DNA of 64,000 nucleotides, taken from assembly GCA_050186725.1 (NCBI GenBank), contig JBFWYG010000002.1, forward strand, positions 1-64,000, read 5' to 3'. The translations under genes and the position numbers were made by a program. Position 1 is the first letter of the stretch, and each line of letters begins with the position of its first letter. The stretch comes from JADJYF01 sp050186725 (lineage in GTDB: Bacteria; Pseudomonadota; Gammaproteobacteria; Ga0077536). This document shows positions 17,089-25,015 of this stretch, piece by piece. A model generated the notes under the pieces. That model did no database searches. It saw only the letters and a program-made list of their open reading frames with translations, and was not told where the DNA came from.

Positions 17089-18228
17089 ATGCATGTAGGT
17101 ATGGCCGCCATCTTCCAGAACCCGGGCCGCGACAGCGGACACAGCGATTACGCCGTCTATCAGCAGGACATGAAGCTCGCCCTGTCGGCGGAGAGCCTGG
17201 GCTACGAGTCGGTGTGGGGCGTGGAGCACCACTTCACCGACTACACGATGACGCCCGACGTCACCCAGTTCCTGTCCTTCGTGGGCGGGCACAGCAAGAA
17301 GGTCAAGCTCGGCACCATGGTCATCGTGCTGCCGTGGAACGACCCGATGCGCATCGCCGAGAAGATCGCCATGCTCGATTGCATGTCCGAGGGTCGCCTG
17401 CTGGTCGGCATCGGCCGCGGGCTCGGCCGCGTCGAGTTCGAGGGTTTCCGCGTGCCGATGGGCGAATCTCGCGAGCGCTTCGTCGAATGCGCCGAGACCA
17501 TCCTGCAGGGCCTCGAGCAGGGCTACTGCGAGTACGACGGCAAGCACATCAAGCAGCCGCGCGCGCGCATCCGTCCGGAGCCGTTCCGCTCGTTCAAGAA
17601 CCGCACCTACGCCGCCGCCGTGTCGCCAGAATCGGCGCTGATCATGGCGCGCCTCGGCGTCGGCCTGCTGGTCATTCCGCAGAAGCCCTGGGAAGAGCAC
17701 GCCAAGGAACTCAAGGACTACGCGGATCTGTATCGCAAGGAACAGGGCGTCGCCCCGCCGCGCCCCTATGTCACCGGTTGGGTGGCTTGCGACAAGGACG
17801 CCGGCCGCGCCGAGGAAATGGCGCGCAAGTACATCGGCGGCTACTGGCACTCGGTGGTCAAGCACTACGAAATGGGCGGCAGCCACTTCGAAGGCACGAC
17901 CGGCTACGAGTACTACAAGCGCATGACCGAAACGGTCGCGACACTCGGCGTGGACGCCATGACGGAATTTTTCATGAGCCTGCAGATCTGGGGCACGCCG
18001 GAGATGTGCTTCGAGAAGATCAAGGACGTGCACTCGCGCACCGACTGCTGCGGCTTCACCGGTGTGTTCAGCTACGCCGGCATGTCGGAAGCAGTCGCCA
18101 GGGGCAACCTGGAACTGTTCGCCAAGGACGTGGTGCCGGAACTGAAGAAGCTCGGCCATCGCCCGCTGTTCGACACCGAGGTGGACGCCGCGCCGGCCTT
18201 CCTGCGCGACGAGAGCAAGGCCGCCTGA
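17089..18228 (+). CDS. LLM-class flavin-dependent oxidoreductase
   Basis: Predicted 379-residue luciferase-like monooxygenase. The ATG at 17089 follows CGAGGAG and gives the family-standard opening (MHVGMAAIFQNP); the frame extends 17 codons upstream but without a ribosome-binding site. Typical features are the early SVWGVEHHFTDY motif, the VKLGTMVIVLPWNDP strand and the GRLLVGIGRGLGRVEFEGF flavin-site region. Such enzymes use reduced FMN or F420; the cofactor cannot be fixed here. They hydroxylate or oxidise diverse organic substrates. The gene is monocistronic, ending at a double hairpin shared with the convergent GST gene. Confidence 0.9.
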   Translation: MHVGMAAIFQNPGRDSGHSDYAVYQQDMKLALSAESLGYESVWGVEHHFTDYTMTPDVTQFLSFVGGHSKKVKLGTMVIVLPWNDPMRIAEKIAMLDCMSEGRLLVGIGRGLGRVEFEGFRVPMGESRERFVECAETILQGLEQGYCEYDGKHIKQPRARIRPEPFRSFKNRTYAAAVSPESALIMARLGVGLLVIPQKPWEEHAKELKDYADLYRKEQGVAPPRPYVTGWVACDKDAGRAEEMARKYIGGYWHSVVKHYEMGGSHFEGTTGYEYYKRMTETVATLGVDAMTEFFMSLQIWGTPEMCFEKIKDVHSRTDCCGFTGVFSYAGMSEAVARGNLELFAKDVVPELKKLGHRPLFDTEVDAAPAFLRDESKAA

Positions 18229-18239
18229 GCCCTGCCCTC

Positions 18240-18295
18240 CCAGGCGCGCGCGCCCGCGCGCGCCTGGCCGACAAGGGCGGCCAGGCCGCCCTTGT
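18240..18295. terminator. Double-hairpin bidirectional terminator
   Basis: Two consecutive perfect 12-bp inverted repeats lie between the convergent LLM and GST genes. One has CCAGGCGCGCGC arms with a GCCC loop (18240-18267); the other has ACAAGGGCGGCC arms around one central A (18271-18295). The second has the GC-stem plus TTGT layout of an intrinsic terminator on the + strand. Confidence 0.65.
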
Positions 18296-18304
18296 GCGTG
18301 CCGC

Positions 18305-18955
18305 TCAGCCTGCCATCTTGAGCTGCGGCGCCGCCGGGTGCAGGCTCGACTGGGCGCTCGGACGCGCCGCGACGCGTGCGTACCACGCCGTCAGGTTGGC
18401 GAACTCCGGCTCCAGCGGCTGACCGACGCCCTTGGCGAAATCCACGCACGCGAACAGCACGATATCCGCGAGCGAGAAACGGCTGCCGGCGATGAAGTCG
18501 CGACCGGCCATGAGTCCGTTCAGCCACTCCCGACCGGCCTTGCCCTTGGCCTTCAGGCCGGCAGCGGCCTCCGGCAGGCACAGCATGCGGTTGCGGAAGA
18601 TCTCGATGCCTTCTGCGAAGCGGAATCCGTTGTACATATATTCCGTGATGTTCAGTTCGACGCGGCGCACCCACATGCGCGTCTCGGCGCGCTGCTCGGC
18701 GGTCGTGCCGACGAGCGCCGGGGTGGGGTGCTTCTCTTCCAGGTACTCACATATGACCACCGTCTCGGCCAGCACCGTGCCGTCGTCCAGTTCCAGCGCC
18801 GGCGTCTGACCCGCGGGGTTCTTGCTCAGGTAGGGCGCCTGGCGATTCGCGCCGCCGAGCAGGTCCAGGTCTTCGCTGGGCAGGGTAATGCCCTTCTCGG
18901 CCATGAACATGCGCACGAGGCGCGGGTTCGGGCCAAAGGAATTCAGCAGCTTCAT
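18305..18955 (-). CDS. Glutathione S-transferase family protein
   Basis: Predicted 216 residues. The start at 18955 is preceded by GAGGAGA and opens the thioredoxin-fold domain (MKLLNSFGPNPRLVRMFMAEKG). A NPAGQTPALELDDG segment supplies the cis-Pro, followed by ETVVICEYLEE, the glutathione-binding strand-loop. The C-terminal helical domain carries the usual GSRFSLADIVLFA N-capping motif. The first-domain residues show Ser/Asn rather than the CxxC of glutaredoxins. A role in conjugation or thiol-linked detoxification is likely; substrate unknown. It has its own well-formed promoter at 19030-19058. Confidence 0.92.
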   Translation of the reverse strand: MKLLNSFGPNPRLVRMFMAEKGITLPSEDLDLLGGANRQAPYLSKNPAGQTPALELDDGTVLAETVVICEYLEEKHPTPALVGTTAEQRAETRMWVRRVELNITEYMYNGFRFAEGIEIFRNRMLCLPEAAAGLKAKGKAGREWLNGLMAGRDFIAGSRFSLADIVLFACVDFAKGVGQPLEPEFANLTAWYARVAARPSAQSSLHPAAPQLKMAG

Positions 18956-19029
18956 ATCGTTGTCTCCTCGCTGGTCTGGCCTCGCCGGCACGAGCGCCGG
19001 CGCGATCCCGAAGGTGTTCGGGAACGGCC

Positions 19030-19058
19030 GTTATAGGGAGGGGCCGCAGGCGCGTCAA
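19030..19058 (-). promoter_or_regulatory. Sigma-70 promoter for the GST gene
   Basis: Read on the minus strand, TTGACG (19058-19053) and TATAAC (19035-19030) are separated by exactly 17 bases. Each hexamer differs from consensus at one position. The GST start codon is 74 bases downstream. This is the best sigma-70 match I found in the window. Confidence 0.7.
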
Positions 19059-19147
19059 TCGACGCGGCTGGGTCGGGCCCGGCCGCGCCGTGTTCGTTCA
19101 GGCGCGGCTCAGTTCGGGCTGACATGCTGCGCGCGCTTTACTTTTCC

Positions 19148-19166
19148 CATGGTGCGACGCACCATG
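19148..19166. repeat. 19-bp perfect palindrome
   Basis: CATGGTGCGACGCACCATG is a perfect dyad with 9-bp arms around a central A. It could be a regulator binding site or a single palindromic repeat element. No second copy was noticed in the window. Confidence 0.5.
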
Positions 19167-19266
19167 CGCCGCCGCGAAGCGGGCCCGATGACCCGGCAGG
19201 CTGCGAGCCCTGGTGGGAACGCGTCCCCGGTCCTACGGATCTGGATGAGCTGCGTGCATTTAACGT

Positions 19267-19295
19267 TTGATTCATTGGGCCTTTGTCAATACCAT
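19267..19295 (+). promoter_or_regulatory. Candidate promoter for the secreted Cys-rich protein
   Basis: TTGATT (19267-19272) and TACCAT (19290-19295) are spaced by 17 bases, 35 bases before the ATG, in a locally AT-rich stretch. Each box matches the consensus at four positions, so the call is moderate to weak. Confidence 0.4.
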
Positions 19296-19330
19296 TCACG
19301 TATCGTGATGGTTCCCACGGTGAACCAACA

Positions 19331-19972
19331 ATGCTGAGACCCCTGCGCTACTGGCTGGCTGCCTTGATCTTCCTGCCGCTCCTTTGCGGCGCCGCAGAGG
19401 CGCCAGTCGTCTCGGGACCGACCTGTGGCGGACGCCAGCACGAGGTGCCTCTCGCCACCGAGACCGGCTCGGTCGGCATCGTGCAGAACATGGCCGAGGA
19501 CCCCAGCTCCATCCGGGTCGTGGCGGGCAGACTGCTGACCAAGGCCTTCGACCTGGACCGCAAGACCGCGCGCGCCGACTGCGGGCCGCATTGCCCGGCG
19601 CGGGAAATGTCGCAGATCGTCTACCGCGTGACGCCCACCGCCTTCCTCGCCGATGAGCAGCAACGCGACGTGTGCCGTCAGTTCGAGCACGAGACGCGCT
19701 CCCGGCCCATGACCTTCGACCAGCGCGAGTTCGCGAGCGTCGAGGCGATGAACCAGTGGATCATGGAGTTCTCCCAGGGCCGGGGTGAAGACGGGCGCCT
19801 GCTGTACGCGCGCTGCTCGTCGAACTGCAGCCCGCGCTACACCTTCCTGATCGCCGAGCAGACCAGCGGCTACGCCGTGAAGACCGAGGTGCTTTGCGGC
19901 CTGGCGCGCGACAAGACCAACGACGTCTACCTGGTATCGACCGCCGTACGGCGCAGCTGCGCGCTGAATTGA
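19331..19972 (+). CDS. Exported Cys-rich protein of unknown function
   Basis: Predicted 213 residues. The ATG at 19331 opens a signal peptide (RYWLAALIFLPLLCGAAEA). The mature protein has about eight Cys, several in short spacings (DCGPHCPA, RCSSNCSP), indicating a disulfide-bonded periplasmic or secreted domain. I recognise no family or catalytic motif. The QIVYRVTPTAFLADEQQRDVCRQF and YTFLIAEQTSGYAVKTEVLCG segments look like alternating strands and helices. The membrane hydroxylase gene begins 11 bases after its stop, so the two are probably one transcript; a shared role is possible but unproven. Confidence 0.7.
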   Translation: MLRPLRYWLAALIFLPLLCGAAEAPVVSGPTCGGRQHEVPLATETGSVGIVQNMAEDPSSIRVVAGRLLTKAFDLDRKTARADCGPHCPAREMSQIVYRVTPTAFLADEQQRDVCRQFEHETRSRPMTFDQREFASVEAMNQWIMEFSQGRGEDGRLLYARCSSNCSPRYTFLIAEQTSGYAVKTEVLCGLARDKTNDVYLVSTAVRRSCALN

Positions 19973-19983
19973 GCATCGCGGCC

Positions 19984-20868
19984 ATGGATCGGGGCGTCAC
20001 CGACGCCGCCCGCCGCTGGGCGTGGCCGCTGCTGGTGACGAGCGCCTGCGCGATCCTCGCGGCGGGCTTCGCGCGCGACACCCCCACCCTGTTCTTCAAT
20101 CTCTCCTACGCCTGGATCATCGCCTGGCTTCTGCTGCTCGAAGCGTGGCTGCCGTTCCGCGAGACCTGGCGCCGATCGGACGGTCAGATCCTGCAGGACC
20201 TCGGTCACAGCGTGCTGAACAAGGGCCTGGTGCAACTCATCATCGTCACGCTCGCAGGGCACGGCGTGCTGGAGCAGCGCGCGCCGGGACTGCTCGGCAC
20301 GGCGCCCATGGCGCTGCAGGTGGCGGTGGGACTGGTGGCGTCGGAATTCGGCCTCTACTGGGCGCACCGACTGAAGCACGAATGGCCGGCGCTGTGGCGC
20401 TTCCATGCTGTCCATCACAGCGTGCGCAAGCTGTGGCTGGTGAACACCGGACGCTTCCACTTCGTCGACTCGCTGCTGGCGGTGGCGGCGAGCTTGCCGG
20501 GACTGCTGCTGACCGGCATCTCGATGGACGCGATCATCTGGGTCAGCGCCATCACCGCCTACATCGGCATCCTCACCCACTGCAATGTCGACATGTGCTG
20601 CGGGCGCCTGAGCCTGGTGTTCAACACCCCCAACCTGCACCGCTGGCACCATGCGATCGACACCAGCATCGGCAACAGCAACTACGGCGAGAATCTCGTA
20701 CTGTGGGATCGCCTGCTCGGCACCTTCCACCATCGGCCGGGCGCCGAGGTCGAGGCCATCGGCATTCGCGAGTTCATGCCGACCGGGTTCCTGGGCCAGC
20801 TCGCCGCGCCGTTCCGCTGGCGGCGCTGCCAGGCGGAAGGCGCCTCAACCGCCGGCGAAGGACGCTGA
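19984..20868 (+). CDS. Sterol desaturase / fatty acid hydroxylase superfamily membrane protein
   Basis: Predicted 294 residues with about four membrane spans and the di-iron His clusters of the superfamily: HRLKH (H128, H132), HAVHH (H141, H144, H145) and HRWHH (H219, H222, H223), plus an intermediate H near THCN. Enzymes of this group use O2 and di-iron to hydroxylate or desaturate lipids at the inner membrane. The substrate could be a fatty acyl chain, carotenoid or lipid head group. The ATG at 19984 is chosen; a TTG overlapping the previous stop is also in frame. The last 24 bases overlap the 3' end of the convergent ferritin-like gene. Confidence 0.88.
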   Translation: MDRGVTDAARRWAWPLLVTSACAILAAGFARDTPTLFFNLSYAWIIAWLLLLEAWLPFRETWRRSDGQILQDLGHSVLNKGLVQLIIVTLAGHGVLEQRAPGLLGTAPMALQVAVGLVASEFGLYWAHRLKHEWPALWRFHAVHHSVRKLWLVNTGRFHFVDSLLAVAASLPGLLLTGISMDAIIWVSAITAYIGILTHCNVDMCCGRLSLVFNTPNLHRWHHAIDTSIGNSNYGENLVLWDRLLGTFHHRPGAEVEAIGIREFMPTGFLGQLAAPFRWRRCQAEGASTAGEGR

Positions 20869-21765
20869 GCTGCGCAAGCGCAACCATTGCCAACCCAGCC
20901 AACCCATCATGCGCACCAGCCGCGCGGTGCCACGCAGGCCAAGCGCAAGCGCGATCATGCTGACCAGCGCGCGCACGTGAGCAAGGCCGTACATCGACAT
21001 GACGAGCCGCTGGTAGACCGCCGCGCAGCGCGCGCGCTCGTAGCGCGCCCCCGGCCGAGTGGCCTCGTTGGCACTGAACCACGCGAAGGCCAGTTCGTCG
21101 TCGTCGGTCTCGCCCACCCGCCCGAGCGCGATGCGCAGCCGCGCCCAGGGCCCGAGGCCCGCCTGGCGGGCATAGCGAGCGAGATGGCGGTGAAACAAGC
21201 GGTAGTGCTGGGCCTCGTCCTGCGCGATGCGATGGCAGATGTCGCGCAACACGGGCTCGGCGGCGCGATCGCGGAGCGCCGAGTAGTAGGAACAGGTGCC
21301 CGACTCCACCACGCAGCGCGCCAGCAGCTCGCCTGCCCGCGAACCACGCACCGATTCCGCCGCGTCGAGCGGGATGCGGTAGCCGGCGCGGAAGCGGGCC
21401 AGCGCCGCGGCGAAGTCGAAACCGGGGTCGGCGAGTTCGGCCCAGCGCCCGAGCGCCGCGCCGTGCTGCGCCTCCTCCTCTCCCCAGCGCGCGGCGGCGG
21501 CGCGGAACGCCGGGTCGTCGGCGAACACGTTGTCGAGGTAGCGCACGTAGTCGGCGCTGTTGGCCTCGACCACCGCGGCGGTCTTCACCGCCGCCAGCAG
21601 GCGCGGGTCCACCGCGGAACGCTCGAAGCCCGCCCAGTCAATGTCTTCCAGACGCCAGTGGCGCGTCGCGCGTCCCGAGGGAGGCTGGCTTTCGGTATGA
21701 TGCGCGCCCGCGGTGGCCGGCGCGCTTGCGCCGGACGTATCCGGCGTATCGGAGGCGTGGAGCAT
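20845..21765 (-). CDS. Ferritin-like di-iron protein
   Basis: Predicted 306 residues. A low-complexity N-terminal 35 residues precedes a four-helix bundle with a complete carboxylate-bridged di-iron signature: E67, E98xxH101 (EEAQH), E154 and E184xxH187 (DEAQHYRLF). The C-terminal 60 residues are basic and hydrophobic (LALGLRGTARLVRMMGWLGW) and may associate with the membrane. Such proteins are oxidases, hydroxylases or iron-handling proteins. Its gene overlaps the convergent membrane di-iron hydroxylase gene by 24 bases; that both products are di-iron proteins is notable but may be coincidence. Confidence 0.8.
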   Translation of the reverse strand: MLHASDTPDTSGASAPATAGAHHTESQPPSGRATRHWRLEDIDWAGFERSAVDPRLLAAVKTAAVVEANSADYVRYLDNVFADDPAFRAAAARWGEEEAQHGAALGRWAELADPGFDFAAALARFRAGYRIPLDAAESVRGSRAGELLARCVVESGTCSYYSALRDRAAEPVLRDICHRIAQDEAQHYRLFHRHLARYARQAGLGPWARLRIALGRVGETDDDELAFAWFSANEATRPGARYERARCAAVYQRLVMSMYGLAHVRALVSMIALALGLRGTARLVRMMGWLGWQWLRLRSSASFAGG

Positions 21766-21875
21766 CGACGATGGGGCTCGAAAGGTCGCGGTCGTGACTC
21801 TGGGCCCGCTAGTGTAACAATCTCGTGCGAGCCTGCCTCGGCCCGCCGCCGTCCCGCGGAGAACATCCAGCCTTC

Positions 21876-23714
21876 ATGACGCGCGAACGCTCCTACTTCA
21901 CCCTGCGACACCATCTGCCCCAAGCCTTAGGTCCGCTGCGCGGACCGCTGGCCCGCACGCTTGATCGCGCGCTCCGGCTCGACGGCCTGAACGACGTCTG
22001 GCGTGCCATCCCGGTGGGTACCGACCCGCACACCTTCGCGCGCTGCGTGCTGGACAACTGCGGCGTCGAGGCGCGCATCGACGACTCGCTGAGCAACGTG
22101 CCGGCCAGCGGCCCGTGCATCGTCGTCGCCAATCATCCGCACGGCATGCTGGACGGCGTGGCGATGGTCGAGCTGCTCATGCGCCGACGGCCCGACCTGC
22201 GCGTGATGGCGAATTTCCTGCTGCTGAACTTCAACGAGCTCGCGCCGATCTTCATCGGCGTCGATCCGTTCGGCGGCCCGAATGCGTCCCGCGCCAATTT
22301 CAGCGCGGTTCGTCGCGCGCTCGCCTGGCTGAAGCAGGGCGGCGTGCTCATGCTGTTCCCGGGCGGCGAAGTCTCGAGTCTCAGCCTGCGCACACGCGTC
22401 GTGAGCGACCCGCCCTGGGATGCCGGCGTCGGCTGGCTGGTGGAGAAGTCCGGCGCGCCGGTCGTGCCGTGCTTCATCGATGGCCGCAACAGCGCGCTGT
22501 TCCAGGCCGCCGGCCTGCTCCATCCGCGGCTGCGCACCGCGCTCCTGGTGCGCGAGATGCTGAATCACCGCGGGACGGTGCTGAACGTCAAGTGCGGTCG
22601 GCCCATCGAAGCGGAGACGCTCGCGGTGCTCGGCGATCGCGCCGCCATCGGCCCCTACCTGCAGGCCAACACCTACCTCATCAAGGCACGCAACGCCTAT
22701 CGCAAGCCGGTGCGCCTGACGCGCGTGCCGCCTGCCCAGGTGCATCGCGAACCGCTGGCCGCGGCCATCGAGCCGGCGCTCTTGGCGCGCGAGGTCGGGG
22801 CGCTCGCGCCCGAACAGCGCCTGGTCAGCACCAGCCAGTACGAAGTGTGGGTGGCGCAGGCCGACCAGGTGCCGTGGCTGCTGCAGGAAATCGGTCGCCT
22901 GCGCGAGATGACCTTCCGCCAGGTCGGCGAGGGCACCGGGCGCAGCGTCGACCTGGACCTGTTCGACAGCTATTACCTGCACCTCTTCGTGTGGGACCCG
23001 GCCAAGCAGCTGGTCATCGGCGGTTACCGTCTCGGCCAGGCCGACCGCATCCTGTCGCGCTACGGCGCGCGCGGCCTGTACGTGCGCAGCCTGTTCAAGC
23101 TCGAGCGCTCACTGGAGGCGGAGCTGCATTCCGCGCTCGAGGTCGGACGCTCCTTCGTGCGCCCGGAGCACCAGCGCAACTACTCCTCGCTGATGCTGCT
23201 GTGGAAGGGCATAGGCGCCTATGTCGCCCGCCATCCGCACTACCGCGTGCTGTTCGGCCCGGTCAGCATCAGCAACGACTACCACCCGGTCTCGCAGCAG
23301 CTGATGGTGCGCTTCCTGCAACGCAATCGGATGGAGCCGCAGCGCGCCAGCCTGGTGAAGCCGCGGCGACCCTTTCCGCGCGGGGATCGAACCGCCACGC
23401 TGATGGATCTGAACGTGAGCGATCTGCGCATCATCGCCGCGCTGCTGAACACGGTGGAGGAGCAGGACATCGGCATCCCGGTGCTGCTCCGCCAGTACCT
23501 GAAACTGAACGGGCGCATCCTCGGCTTCAACGTGGACCCGGAGTTCAACAACGCCATCGACTGCCTGCTGTGGGTGGACCTGTCGCTGACCGAGGTGCCG
23601 CTGCTGCGCAAGTACATGGGCGCCGAGGGCGCGGACCGCTTCCTCGCCCACCACGGCTGCGCGGCGGACGGCGCGGCCGCTGCGCCGCTGCGCCGCGTGA
23701 ACCAGGCCGAGTGA
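21876..23714 (+). CDS. Two-domain acyltransferase: PlsC-like plus GNAT-like (ornithine-lipid synthase type)
   Basis: Predicted 612 residues. The N-terminal half (about 60-280) is a lysophospholipid acyltransferase domain with the NHPHGMLDG block (H87, D93) and an FPGGEVS block, as in the OlsA/hemolysin subgroup. The C-terminal half (about 295-480) resembles OlsB-type N-acyltransferases (EVWVAQADQ, TFRQVGEGTGRSVDLDLFDSYYLHLFVWD). Together these are the two activities needed to build ornithine lipid or another aminolipid: N-acylation of the amino acid, then O-acylation. Bifunctional OlsF proteins are known; domain order and specificity here need alignment. The start follows an AGGA-poor leader but the ATG at 21876 opens the conserved region. 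A cupin gene follows after 70 bases. Confidence 0.78.
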   Translation: MTRERSYFTLRHHLPQALGPLRGPLARTLDRALRLDGLNDVWRAIPVGTDPHTFARCVLDNCGVEARIDDSLSNVPASGPCIVVANHPHGMLDGVAMVELLMRRRPDLRVMANFLLLNFNELAPIFIGVDPFGGPNASRANFSAVRRALAWLKQGGVLMLFPGGEVSSLSLRTRVVSDPPWDAGVGWLVEKSGAPVVPCFIDGRNSALFQAAGLLHPRLRTALLVREMLNHRGTVLNVKCGRPIEAETLAVLGDRAAIGPYLQANTYLIKARNAYRKPVRLTRVPPAQVHREPLAAAIEPALLAREVGALAPEQRLVSTSQYEVWVAQADQVPWLLQEIGRLREMTFRQVGEGTGRSVDLDLFDSYYLHLFVWDPAKQLVIGGYRLGQADRILSRYGARGLYVRSLFKLERSLEAELHSALEVGRSFVRPEHQRNYSSLMLLWKGIGAYVARHPHYRVLFGPVSISNDYHPVSQQLMVRFLQRNRMEPQRASLVKPRRPFPRGDRTATLMDLNVSDLRIIAALLNTVEEQDIGIPVLLRQYLKLNGRILGFNVDPEFNNAIDCLLWVDLSLTEVPLLRKYMGAEGADRFLAHHGCAADGAAAAPLRRVNQAE

Positions 23715-23740
23715 CGCCTGCCAGGCGCGCGTCGGCCGCG

Positions 23741-23746
23741 TATACT
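23741..23746 (+). promoter_or_regulatory. Candidate -10 box for the cupin-hydrolase pair
   Basis: TATACT lies 39 bases before the cupin ATG. No convincing -35 box is present at 16-18 bases. Its position in a 70-base intergenic gap supports a separate promoter. Confidence 0.4.
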
Positions 23747-23784
23747 CCGGCCACCACGGGCAACACTCCAGGGGAGGAATCGCC

Positions 23785-24171
23785 ATGCAAGTGAACCAGA
23801 ACGCGTCCTTGAAGAAGCACCACCTGCCGGGCCTGGAGCACCAGACCCTGGCCGGGCAGCGCGACGGCCTGAAGAGTATCGAAGTCTGGCGTCAGACCAT
23901 CGCCGCGGGCGCCGCGACACCGGTCCACCGCCACGACTGCGAAGAAGTGATCGTGGTGCTGAAGGGCGAGGCGGTGTGCTACTGCGGTGGCCAGGAGTAC
24001 CGCGCCAAGGAAGACGAGACCTTCGTCATTCCGTCCGGCGTCACCCACCAGATCTGCAACGCCGGCGACAGCGACCTGTACATCATGGCGACGCTGGCCA
24101 TGGCGCCGGTCCGAGTGGAAACGGCGGAGCACCAGCACATGGCGCTGCCCTGGGACGGCCAGCAGGCATGA
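23785..24171 (+). CDS. Cupin-domain protein
   Basis: Predicted 128 residues, one cupin barrel. The metal-binding motif 1 is intact (H48, H50 and E54 in HRHDCEE) and motif 2 supplies H88 (PSGVTHQI). It starts with a strong GGGGAGG ribosome-binding site. Small cupins of this kind bind a divalent metal and act as dioxygenases, isomerases or sensors; none can be chosen here. Its stop overlaps the start of the alpha/beta hydrolase in an ATGA junction, so the two are translationally coupled and probably act on the same substrate. Confidence 0.88.
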   Translation: MQVNQNASLKKHHLPGLEHQTLAGQRDGLKSIEVWRQTIAAGAATPVHRHDCEEVIVVLKGEAVCYCGGQEYRAKEDETFVIPSGVTHQICNAGDSDLYIMATLAMAPVRVETAEHQHMALPWDGQQA

Positions 24172-24995
24172 GCGCGGCCGGCGGCGCGACCGTGCGCACG
24201 GCCTTCGTGCCGGGCGCGCCGCGACTGGCCTACGACGTGGCCGGCGACGGTCCGGCGACCCTGGTCTGCCTGCACGGCGTCGGCGGCAACCGACGCAACT
24301 GGACCGAACAACTGACCGCGCTCGCCGACGTCTGCCGGGTGGTGGCGTGGGACGCGCGTGGCTACGGCGACAGCGACGACTATGAGGGGCCGCTCGCCTT
24401 CACCGATTTCGCCGACGACCTGCTGCGCCTCCTCGATCACCTGGGCGTGGCGCGCGCCCACCTGTGCGGCCTGTCCATGGGCGGACGCATCATTCTCGAT
24501 TTCCACGAGCGCCACGCCGACCGGGTCGCGAGCCTGGTCCTGGTGGACACTTTCCCCGGCTACGACGCGTCCTTCACCGCCGAGGGCCGCGAACGCTTCG
24601 TGCGCGAGCGGCGCCAGCCGCTGATCGAAGGCAAGGAACCGCGCGACATCGCGCCCGCGGTGGCGAAGTCCCTGGTCTCGCCGAAGACCTCGCCGGACAT
24701 CCTGCAGAAACTCGTCGACAGCATCTCGATCCTGCACAAGGATTCGTACATCAAGACCATCGAAGCGCTGACCATGTACCAGCCGGTCACGGACGTCTCG
24801 CTCATCCGCTGCCCGGTGCAGGTCATCGTCGGGGCGGACGACCGCCTCACGCCGCCTTCCATCTCGCGCAAGATGGCCGAGAGCATCGCCGGCGCGCGGC
24901 TGCTCGAGATCCCGGACGCCGGACACTTGAGCAATCTCGAGGCGCCGACGGCGTTCAACGCCTGCCTGCGCGAGTTCCTCACCCCACTCGTCTAG
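24168..24995 (+). CDS. Alpha/beta hydrolase
   Basis: Predicted 275 residues with an intact catalytic triad: nucleophile S103 (GLSMGG), acid D225 (GADDRLTPP) and base H253 (DAGHLSNLE). The oxyanion-hole HGVGG segment is near residue 36. The overall pattern is that of 3-oxoadipate enol-lactonase-like (PcaD-type) hydrolases, which share the CGLSMGG elbow, but similarity alone does not set the substrate. The ATG overlaps the cupin stop codon. A cupin plus PcaD-like hydrolase pair would fit an oxygenase-then-hydrolase step in catabolism, which is inference. Confidence 0.9.
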   Translation: MSAAGGATVRTAFVPGAPRLAYDVAGDGPATLVCLHGVGGNRRNWTEQLTALADVCRVVAWDARGYGDSDDYEGPLAFTDFADDLLRLLDHLGVARAHLCGLSMGGRIILDFHERHADRVASLVLVDTFPGYDASFTAEGRERFVRERRQPLIEGKEPRDIAPAVAKSLVSPKTSPDILQKLVDSISILHKDSYIKTIEALTMYQPVTDVSLIRCPVQVIVGADDRLTPPSISRKMAESIAGARLLEIPDAGHLSNLEAPTAFNACLREFLTPLV

Positions 24996-25015
24996 CCGCC
25001 CGCGCCGGCCGGCGC

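Larger units (their letters stand above)
18956..19330. other. 375-base intergenic region with divergent promoters
   Basis: No convincing gene is seen here. The region holds a sigma-70 promoter firing left to the GST gene, a 19-bp perfect palindrome at 19148-19166, and an AT-richer stretch (about 19255-19312) with a promoter candidate firing right to the secreted Cys-rich protein. TCACGTATCGTGA at 19296-19308 is an additional short operator-like dyad overlapping that promoter's downstream side. Confidence 0.5.

Noticed and set aside
24996..25015. Terminator from the 14-bp palindrome GCGCCGGCCGGCGC
   Set aside because: It is a perfect dyad with no loop bases and only GC, in a 20-base gap between convergent genes. 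It may be chance in DNA of this composition.
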